Assembly (NCBI GenBank): GCA_964556895.1
Contig: CAZKYC010000064.1
Span: forward strand, 1 to 26,651
From: Hinthialibacter sp964556895
GTDB taxonomy: Bacteria > Hinthialibacterota > Hinthialibacteria > Hinthialibacterales > Hinthialibacteraceae
DNA length: 26,651 bases
Direction: 5' to 3'
Position 1 is the first letter of the stretch. Each line of letters starts with the position of its first letter. The translations under genes were made by a program, and so were the position numbers. Positions 16,138 through 22,526 of this stretch are shown here, piece after piece. The notes under the pieces are model-generated. The model did no database searches, had not been told where the DNA came from, and saw only the letters and a list, made by a program, of their open reading frames with translations.

Positions 16138-17039
16138 GCACCGCCACGCCGCCGCTGGCGCCTGTCTTGCGCCCCCGGCGTCAAACCAAGAGTGTTGAAA
16201 TTGGCAATGTCAAAATCGGCGAAGACAATCCCGTCGCCGTCCAAACCATGGTCAAGGCGCCCACCACTGACTATGACTCAGCCATGCGCGAGATTGACAA
16301 CGTCTACAGGATCAATCCCGAAGAGATGCCTGACCGGGAACAAAATATTCTCAAGCAGCTCAACTGCTGGGAAGAGGCGATGGAGCTGCAGCCGTTCCAC
16401 GCTGATATCAACCGGGTGAGTGTGCCTGACGAAGGCTCGGCGGGCACGTTTGAAAAGATCGTCAAAAATTCGCCGATCCCACTGGTGGCTGACATTCACT
16501 TTCGCCCCCCGATGGCGTTGGCCGCGCTGGAGGCGGGAACCAACAAACTACGCATCAACCCGGGCAATATCCGCGACCCGAAACTTCTCAAAAAAATCGC
16601 CCGCGAGTCAGTCGCGCGCAACACGCCGATTCGCGTCGGCGTCAACGCCGGCTCGCTCGACCGCGACCTGTTAGAAGAATACGGCGACCACTCCGCCGAG
16701 GCGCTCGCCATTAGCGCGCAGAATTCGGTCAGGCTGATGGAAGAAGAAGGCGTCAAAAACATGGTGGTTTCGCTCAAAGCCAACGACGCGCGTTGGATCA
16801 TTGACGCCTATCAGATATTTGCGAAGACCTCTCCATATCCACTTCACCTTGGCGTAACTGAAGCAGGCTGCGGCCGCGCGGCGGTCATAAATTCATGGGC
16901 CGGGCTGGGTTCGCTATTGCAGATGGGGTTGGGCGATACGATTCGCATCTCGCTCACAGAAGACTCGCGGCTTGAAGTGGTGGTGGGGCATCTGCTCTTA
17001 CATTACCTGGGCCTACCGCGACACCCGTTTAGTCCATAA
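16134..17039 (+). CDS. ispG: IspG-like protein lacking the C-terminal iron-sulfur domain
   Basis: IspG (GcpE) reduces methylerythritol cyclodiphosphate to HMBPP in the MEP isoprenoid pathway. The TIM-barrel half is clear: NPVAVQTM (32-39), INRVSVP (92-98), PLVADIHF (116-123), KLRINPGNI (138-146), RVGVNAGSLD (167-176), HLGVTEAG (238-245) and GLGDTIRISLT (265-275). The protein then ends at residue 301, just where bacterial IspG goes on into the [4Fe-4S] domain (E. coli Cys270, Cys273, Cys305, Glu312; 372 residues in all). Only two cysteines remain (78 and 246). About 30 extra residues (57-86) interrupt the barrel near its N-terminus. No other frame after 17039 restores the missing domain, and a terminator follows within 25 bases. 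It may be half of a split enzyme, a degenerate copy, or repurposed. The start overlaps the upstream stop by four bases. Confidence 0.85.
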   Translation: MSTATPPLAPVLRPRRQTKSVEIGNVKIGEDNPVAVQTMVKAPTTDYDSAMREIDNVYRINPEEMPDREQNILKQLNCWEEAMELQPFHADINRVSVPDEGSAGTFEKIVKNSPIPLVADIHFRPPMALAALEAGTNKLRINPGNIRDPKLLKKIARESVARNTPIRVGVNAGSLDRDLLEEYGDHSAEALAISAQNSVRLMEEEGVKNMVVSLKANDARWIIDAYQIFAKTSPYPLHLGVTEAGCGRAAVINSWAGLGSLLQMGLGDTIRISLTEDSRLEVVVGHLLLHYLGLPRHPFSP

Positions 17040-17060
17040 GCAAAAGTGTACGACCAATCA

Positions 17061-17094
17061 GAAACGCCCAGGTGAATGTTCGCCTGGGCGTTTC
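17061..17094 (+). terminator. Intrinsic terminator of the prmC-to-ispG run
   Basis: GAAACGCCCAGG (17061-17072) and CCTGGGCGTTTC (17083-17094) form a perfect 12-bp stem with a 10-base loop; ATTT follows. It starts 22 bases after the ispG-like stop codon, marking a genuine gene end there. Confidence 0.75.
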
Positions 17095-17117
17095 ATTTAG
17101 AAAGGGTAGGTTTTGGG

Positions 17118-17198
17118 TGGAGGGCGAGGCTCTCGCCGAGCCGCGAGGAATCCGTATGGAATGGCTTCTTAGCGGCTCATCAGGAGGTTCGCCCTCCA
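17118..17198. repeat. Inverted pair of 27-bp GGAGGGCGAG-family repeat arms
   Basis: The left arm (17118-17144, starting TGGAGGGCGAGG, ending GAGCCGC) and the right arm (17172-17198, starting GCGGCTCATC, ending CGCCCTCCA) are imperfect inverted repeats matching at 21 of 27 positions around a 27-base spacer. The left arm is also related to 4935-4960 (23 of 26). It lies between the convergent ispG-like gene and the minus-strand gene ending at 17212. Confidence 0.7.
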
Positions 17199-17211
17199 AG
17201 ATTTATACTCA

Positions 17212-17793
17212 CTACTTATCTTCACTGTTTTGATCGTCCACTTTCTCCATGCCTTGGTTGACGGCCCTCATCACTTCTTCAACGATCTTGCCGATTTCAT
17301 GATGATGGTCTTTCAGGTCGATATCCCGCACGGCGGCCAATGCGATGGAGACCAGGCCTTTGGGCAGGCAAATATCAATTTGGTCAATATCGTCTTCTTG
17401 TTCGCCTGGAGCGACTTTTAACGTAATAAAGTCATCATCTTCATTCTTCCAGGGCAAGACGCCAATCTTGACGTTGTTTTGGCCTGTTATGGCGACCAGG
17501 TTGCGTCCTTCCATCTTTTTGAGTTCGGCGAGAATCTCAAGGACATGGGTTTTGTGTGTTTTGATCGCTTCGTCGAGTTGTTTGGGGGCCGACTCGATCA
17601 ACATTTCAATGACGGAAAACGGCAGGCTGGCGTCGATTTTGACGCCGTCTTCGGTATCGACGTGAACACTCAACAATTTATCATCGCTGGCCGATTGGGC
17701 GAACGCGCCTGAGACGAACAACACGCTAACCAGTAAGGCGATTACGATTAAGCCGATCCAGTCAACTTTACTATTTCGATGGGTACTATTCAT
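17212..17793 (-). CDS. Secreted protein, possible tandem YvlB/LiaX-like N-terminal domains
   Basis: This 193-residue protein has a signal peptide (helix at about 12-30, cleavage likely after AFA at 32). The mature part seems to repeat a pattern: a beta strand, an acidic turn, then V-K-I-x-A-S-L-P and an amphipathic helix (residues about 42-75), and again D-Q-I-D-I-C-L-P and a helix (about 135-165). Together with EGRNLVAIT and NNVKIGV this recalls the small domain found in YvlB/LiaX-type envelope-stress proteins, but that is a weak, from-memory resemblance. The C-terminus is acidic and polar. AAGGGAGT about nine bases upstream supports the start at 17793. It appears to be a single gene, convergent with ispG; its upstream region holds the second 114-bp repeat. 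Confidence 0.7.
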   Translation of the reverse strand: MNSTHRNSKVDWIGLIVIALLVSVLFVSGAFAQSASDDKLLSVHVDTEDGVKIDASLPFSVIEMLIESAPKQLDEAIKTHKTHVLEILAELKKMEGRNLVAITGQNNVKIGVLPWKNEDDDFITLKVAPGEQEDDIDQIDICLPKGLVSIALAAVRDIDLKDHHHEIGKIVEEVMRAVNQGMEKVDDQNSEDK

Positions 17794-18183
17794 AATTTCA
17801 TACTCCCTTGGATATTGATGGTGTTGTATTGGCCAATTTACTTACAGGAACTGATACGAACCGAACCAGCGAAACATTCACAAGAAAATTAAAAAAATTC
17901 AGGTATTGCAAATGAAATACAAATGTTGATGGAATGGCTTAGGGGTATGAAGGATGAAACCTGAGTGGTTTAGAGCGTTTGACAAAATTGCGTGTGGTAA
18001 GCGCGCCCGTATCCGCCGCGGCGGACAGCGAAAGATACAGTTATGTAAACTCAATCCGCACATAATTTTGGCAACTACTATAAACTGAATTATTGGATGA
18101 AGCGGGAATGAATATGCAAGGAAGAATGCAACTTGGAGGGTAAAAACCCACTCGGTTCTTTGTCTATTTCCCAATCACGACTT
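17794..18183. other. Intergenic region with the second 114-bp repeat, no gene seen
   Basis: This 390-base gap lies upstream of the minus-strand secreted-protein gene and downstream of the gyrB-nadE run. Apart from the repeat at 17971-18084, I see only AT-rich DNA (17880-17940) that may hold the promoter of the 17212-17793 gene, and a weak GGGT/ACCC hairpin near 18136-18150. No convincing terminator for the gene ending at 18184 is visible. Confidence 0.5.
17971..18084 (+). repeat. 114-bp dispersed repeat, copy 2 (MITE/REP-like)
   Basis: It aligns end to end with 5145-5258 (98 of 114 identical, no indels). The end inverted repeats here are TTGACAAAATTGCGTGTG against the complement of TGCACATAATT...GCAA-type sequence at 18057-18073, about 14 of 18. 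The core contains the perfect 12-bp palindrome CCGCCGCGGCGG (18013-18024) flanked by GTATC and GATAC. Conservation is strongest in the GC-rich core and at TCAATCCGCACATAATT. Confidence 0.8.
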
Positions 18184-18759
18184 TTACTTTTTGTCTTTGT
18201 CTTCTTGGTCTTCTTGGCCCTGGGTTTGGCCAGAGAGCAGGCCGGCGAGCGATTCACCGGCGATTTTGGCGTATTCTGAGTTGCTGTTGTTGATCGTCTT
18301 CAACATGGAGATGCCCGAAAAACAGCGCAGGTCTTCCATCAGATAGATGAGATAGGGGTTGATCTTTCCATTGCGGCGTTGTTCGTGAAGTTGGTTGATA
18401 ATCCTCTCTTCGGCGTCGTCGCCGCCGTGCTTGCGAAGATAGATAAACGCCGAGCGGCGTTCGGCGGCGACCGGGCTTTCGAGCAAATTGATCAATTCGC
18501 TGGTTGGTTTGGTCTTGCCCCATTCATAACTTTTTTTTTCAAGATTGATGGTATAAGCAATGAAGAGAAACGCCGCCGCCAGGATGAACACTGCGCTGCC
18601 TACGACGACAGCGAAAAACACCGGCGAGTCAAACAACTTTGCGATGGGCAGATAGGTATCAAAAAAGTCGCCCTGTTGGGCGTGCGCCGGCAGCGCGAAG
18701 CATTCAAACACGATGAGTAAAGCAAACAAGCGGAAGCCAATCGATTTCATCACGGTCAT
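18184..18759 (-). CDS. Small membrane protein with HEAT-like cytoplasmic region, function unknown
   Basis: I do not recognise this 191-residue protein. It begins with a likely signal peptide (cleavage after AHA at 25-27), then a short extracytoplasmic piece, a strong transmembrane helix (about 47-71), and a soluble part (75-180) of short amphipathic helices, for example SELINLLESPVAAERRSAFIYLRKHGG, that look like HEAT-type repeats. It ends in a highly charged Gln/Glu/Asp/Lys tail. The ATG at 18759 overlaps the nadE stop by four bases (ATGA), so it is probably translationally coupled as the last gene of the gyrB run; a second in-frame ATG is at 18750. Confidence 0.75.
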   Translation of the reverse strand: MTVMKSIGFRLFALLIVFECFALPAHAQQGDFFDTYLPIAKLFDSPVFFAVVVGSAVFILAAAFLFIAYTINLEKKSYEWGKTKPTSELINLLESPVAAERRSAFIYLRKHGGDDAEERIINQLHEQRRNGKINPYLIYLMEDLRCFSGISMLKTINNSNSEYAKIAGESLAGLLSGQTQGQEDQEDKDKK

Positions 18760-20552
18760 CCCGATTTATATTTGTTGGTCACGGGCAGGCGGCGGTCGCT
18801 GCCAAAGGCTTTTGATGTCACCCGCAACACGATGGCGGCCTGGCGCCGTTTATACTCCGCCTTGTCGACCAGGTTCACAATTCGCCGAACCAAGTCAGCA
18901 TCATAGCCCAAGTCGATGATTTCGGGAACACTGCAGTCCTGTTCGATATAGGCGTAGAGAATGCCGTCGAGAATGCCATAGGGCGGCAGGCTATCGGTGT
19001 CTTTTTGATCGGGGCGCAATTCAGCCGACGGCGGTTTTTCGATGGTATTCTCTGGGATGCGGATACGACCGGATGATTGGTTGCAATACCGCGCCATCTG
19101 AAACACCATTGTTTTGGGCACATCGCCGATGACCGCTAATCCACCGCACATATCGCCATAGAGGGTGGCGTAGCCCACGGCGAGTTCTGACTTATTGCCC
19201 GTGGCTAAAACCAGGTGGCCGAATTTATTTGACAAGGCCATTAAGAGGGCGCCGCGGATGCGCGCCTGAAGGTTTTCTTCGGTGATGTCAGGCTCGGTGT
19301 TGTTAAATTCATCGCTGAGCAGTTCGAGGTATGACTGAAACAGCGATTCAATGGCGAATTGTTTGTATTCGATGCCCAGGTTATTGGCCAGTTCTTCGGC
19401 GTCTGACTTGCTGTGGTCTGACGAATAGCGGCTGGGCATCGACACGCCAACTACATGATCGGCGCCCAACGCGTCAACAGCGATTGTGGCGGTCAACGCC
19501 GAGTCGATGCCGCCGCTGAGACCGATGACGACTGACTGAAACCCGTTCTTTGTTACATAATCGCGAACGCCCAATACCAACGCCTGATAGGCGTCTTCGA
19601 CCGGTTTCACGTTTCGAGAAGGCGCCAACAAGAAGGGGTTGGCGTGAGTGGGCGGTTTGACGTTTCGTTCAAACGACTGGGTCTCGCCGTCAGACGCGGT
19701 GATATGCACCGCTTCGCGCGCGAGCGGTTCTCCTGGAGCGATATCTCGCTGGATGGGCGCCGCCAGGCGGTTGCGGTGAATTTCTTCAAATTGAATGTCG
19801 GCGACAACCAGTTGTTCTTCAAACGCCTTGCCCCGCGACAAGATGCGTCCGCTGGGGGCGGCGATGAGGCTATTGCCGTCGAAGATGAGTTCGTCCTGGC
19901 CGCCGACCAGGTTACAAAAAACAACCCCTACCGAGTGGTCTTGGCACCGGCATTGAATCATGGTTTCGCGTTCGCGCGAGCGCCCGACGCTAAACGGCGA
20001 CGCCGAGCAACACACAATCAGTTCGACGCCGCTGGCGGCGATTTGCGACACGATTTCGGGATGCCACACATCTTCACAGATCAATACGCCCACATCGGCG
20101 ATATCGGTGTGAAACGCTGACAAAAACTCGCCGCGTTGAAAATAGCGCTTCTCGTCAAAGACGCGGTAGTTGGGCAGGCCCACCTTGCGCGCAACGCCCA
20201 ACAACTGGCCGTCATGGATCACGGCGGCGGCGTTGTAGGTGTCGCGCTCACGAACCACCAGGCCGACAACAACCAACATGCCCTTAGTCTCTGGAATGAG
20301 TTTTTCTAAGGCCCTGTGTTGTTCTTCAATGAATTGGGTTTTTAGCAGCAGGTCTTTGGGCGGGTAGCCGCACACCGCCATCTCAGGAAACACCAACACC
20401 TGGACGCCCTTCTCACGGGCGTCGGCAATCCAACGGCGCATCAGTTCAATGTTGCCCTCAATGGCGCCGACGGTGGTGTTGATCTGGGCCGCGCCGACGC
20501 GCACCCACGAGCCTTGGTGTTTGATGTCAGTGATATGGGCCATGTCGGTCAT
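18756..20552 (-). CDS. nadE: Glutamine-dependent NAD+ synthase
   Basis: The enzyme makes NAD+ from nicotinic acid adenine dinucleotide with ATP, taking ammonia from glutamine, the last step of NAD synthesis. The N-terminal nitrilase-fold amidase (about 15-290) has the catalytic triad Glu57 (FPEMAV), Lys123 (RKVGLPNY) and Cys159 (LICEDVW). The C-terminal synthetase (about 315-598) has the ATP pyrophosphatase loop SGGIDS at 346-351, and ATGNKSELAVGY and YGDMCGG further on. The 598-residue length fits two-domain enzymes. Starts at 20552 and 20543 are both possible; the ribosome-binding site is weak. It follows a secreted-protein gene by 48 bases and overlaps the next gene by four. Confidence 0.96.
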   Translation of the reverse strand: MTDMAHITDIKHQGSWVRVGAAQINTTVGAIEGNIELMRRWIADAREKGVQVLVFPEMAVCGYPPKDLLLKTQFIEEQHRALEKLIPETKGMLVVVGLVVRERDTYNAAAVIHDGQLLGVARKVGLPNYRVFDEKRYFQRGEFLSAFHTDIADVGVLICEDVWHPEIVSQIAASGVELIVCCSASPFSVGRSRERETMIQCRCQDHSVGVVFCNLVGGQDELIFDGNSLIAAPSGRILSRGKAFEEQLVVADIQFEEIHRNRLAAPIQRDIAPGEPLAREAVHITASDGETQSFERNVKPPTHANPFLLAPSRNVKPVEDAYQALVLGVRDYVTKNGFQSVVIGLSGGIDSALTATIAVDALGADHVVGVSMPSRYSSDHSKSDAEELANNLGIEYKQFAIESLFQSYLELLSDEFNNTEPDITEENLQARIRGALLMALSNKFGHLVLATGNKSELAVGYATLYGDMCGGLAVIGDVPKTMVFQMARYCNQSSGRIRIPENTIEKPPSAELRPDQKDTDSLPPYGILDGILYAYIEQDCSVPEIIDLGYDADLVRRIVNLVDKAEYKRRQAAIVLRVTSKAFGSDRRLPVTNKYKSG

Positions 20553-20600
20553 TGGTTACCCAGTCGTATTGATAAAACCTAGTATAACCGTAACTCCCAC

Positions 20601-22520
20601 TCAACGGGGACGGTAGGGAAAGGTCACAGGCTGTTTCATCCAATCCACGCCGTCAGGGTCGGGCTTTAACACGCGAACCGGCAAGAACGGGTCGCTGCGG
20701 TCAATCAATACGCCAAAGGGCTTCCATTCGGCCCTAAATGCATGAGGGCCAGCCGGCGCGCTGACAAACCGCCCGCCATAGAGTTGGTAGTCGTTGTCAG
20801 ACCACGGGTCGACTTCATACCCGTTCACCAGAAACTCGCCGCCGTCGAGAGGAAACAAAAAGACGTCGCCTTTTCGAGAAACAAAGGTGACTGAGTTGTG
20901 TTCAACGATAAACGGCGCCTCGATGACTTGTTGTTGAAAGCGCTCATAGGAGAGAAACCGCTCGGCCTGTTCGATCTCAATTAAAAATGGCGAGTCTAAA
21001 TCTTGAAGCGCCAACACCGACGCCCCCACGCCTGAGTCGGTTTCGATATCGCGCCACCAGTAACTATTGCCAACGATTGGACGAAAGGCCAGATACACCC
21101 CGCCCAGGCGTGAGAACCACCAGCCTTCTTTAAACTCGACCGGCTGCAGGCTGCGGTCGATCCAGATTCGCACTGGCTGCTGAAGGCGGCGAACGGCGAG
21201 TTTGTCTTCACCGGGCAGTTGTTGGTCGCTGCGGTGAAACATGGAGAACAAGACGTTTTTGTATTGATGCACGCTGGCGTTCCATTGGTCATAGCCCGCG
21301 TCGTATGGAGGCCGCGCACCGCTGAAAAACTGGCGTCCGGCGAACGCGAATAGGCGGGTTTCGGCGCTTTCTCCGTTCCACAGGGTCAGTTCCCACGGGC
21401 GCGACTGCCAGGGGACAGTCTCATTTCGTAATGTGAATGAGCCAAGGATGAACTCCGGGTCAACATACGAATATTTTCGGCCTTCTTGTTTGTTTTCTCC
21501 ATCGGTAAAGAAGAATTGGGTTTTGACTTCATACGACGCGCGTTCTTCGCGTTCGGCGCCAATTCGAATCACGGCGGCGGGCGGGCGGTATTGGCTTGCG
21601 CCAAAGTGAAGCGTCGCCGGGTCGACTGCTTCCGTGCGGTCGAGAGGCTCCGCCCCAAACCAGATATAGCCCGCCTTGTCGCCCGGCAGCGAAGAGATTG
21701 ATTCGAGCGAGCGCAGCCTGGCGCCGCCCCACACCCCGCCCAGCGACTCTTGGGCCCAGTCAGCGGCGATGCTGTCGAGACAGGCTTGGGCCTGGCGCCG
21801 CAGGGGTTCGCTTTCAGCCGCGTCATGCAACAAGAGAAGGCACGAAAGGGCCCGGTTTCGATAGACTGAACCACGGTCTTCAAGCCCATACTGAAGGCGG
21901 TCGGCCAGCCAAGCCCTCAATTGGCCCAGGTAGGCCTCATAGGCCGTTTTGGCGTTTTGATCGTTGTTGAGCGAGAACACGACATCATGAGAGGCAGCAT
22001 ATTGCGCCCATAAGAACACCAGCGTCTTGCGTAACAAGCGGCGGCTTTCTGGCTCGCGTTCATCGGCTTGATTGAGCAGGGCGTCTTCTCGTTTTTTGAA
22101 AAACTCCATGAGGGCAGACTCGGCGAGGGCGCGTTCGTTATCGGTTAGTGTGTCGGCGTATTGATCGATCAACAAAACCCGTAGCATGACGGAGGCGTCC
22201 ATCAGGCCCATTTGCCCGCCTGTTATTGAGGTAACAGACCCCACAGACCCCTCATTCGCTTGGCCGAGAAACAACTGGGCGGCGCCGCGCAAGAACAAGG
22301 ATGCGCCATCCTGTTCTGAAATGTCTTCAAGGCAGCGGGTTTGACGGTCGGGGAACTCATCCAACAGTTGTTGTAAATGAGTGAGCGGCGCGGACGCTGC
22401 CAGGTTGCAGGTCAACGCCGCGGCGCATACGGCGAAACAATAAAAAACGCAGGGCCGGTTCATGCTGCGGCGGATAATGGAAGGCCCTGCATTGGTTTGA
22501 TGAGACCGTTGAAACGCCAT
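20601..22520 (-). CDS. Large secreted protein of unknown function
   Basis: I do not recognise the family of this 639-residue protein. A signal peptide is evident (hydrophobic stretch with AVCAAALTCNLAASA ending near residue 44). It is most natural if translation begins at the in-frame ATG at 22463 (MNRPCVFYCF), while the longest frame starts at 22520, seven bases after the gyrB stop; neither has a good ribosome-binding site. Residues about 45-270 are helical; about 290-620 are strand-rich with many Trp and Tyr (KYSYVDPEFILGSFTLRN, WWFSRLGGVYLAF). A helical barrel followed by a beta-sandwich is the plan of heparinase- and chondroitinase-type polysaccharide lyases; that is only a structural guess, and no catalytic motif was identified. 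It is apparently co-transcribed with gyrB and nadE. Confidence 0.8.
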   Translation of the reverse strand: MAFQRSHQTNAGPSIIRRSMNRPCVFYCFAVCAAALTCNLAASAPLTHLQQLLDEFPDRQTRCLEDISEQDGASLFLRGAAQLFLGQANEGSVGSVTSITGGQMGLMDASVMLRVLLIDQYADTLTDNERALAESALMEFFKKREDALLNQADEREPESRRLLRKTLVFLWAQYAASHDVVFSLNNDQNAKTAYEAYLGQLRAWLADRLQYGLEDRGSVYRNRALSCLLLLHDAAESEPLRRQAQACLDSIAADWAQESLGGVWGGARLRSLESISSLPGDKAGYIWFGAEPLDRTEAVDPATLHFGASQYRPPAAVIRIGAEREERASYEVKTQFFFTDGENKQEGRKYSYVDPEFILGSFTLRNETVPWQSRPWELTLWNGESAETRLFAFAGRQFFSGARPPYDAGYDQWNASVHQYKNVLFSMFHRSDQQLPGEDKLAVRRLQQPVRIWIDRSLQPVEFKEGWWFSRLGGVYLAFRPIVGNSYWWRDIETDSGVGASVLALQDLDSPFLIEIEQAERFLSYERFQQQVIEAPFIVEHNSVTFVSRKGDVFLFPLDGGEFLVNGYEVDPWSDNDYQLYGGRFVSAPAGPHAFRAEWKPFGVLIDRSDPFLPVRVLKPDPDGVDWMKQPVTFPYRPR

Positions 22521-22526
22521 TTCATC

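Noticed and set aside
17037..17211. Frameshifted remainder of ispG after its stop
   Set aside because: All three plus-strand frames were read; none gives the CPxC or GPGE motifs of the IspG iron-sulfur domain before reaching stops, the hairpin terminator and the repeat arms.
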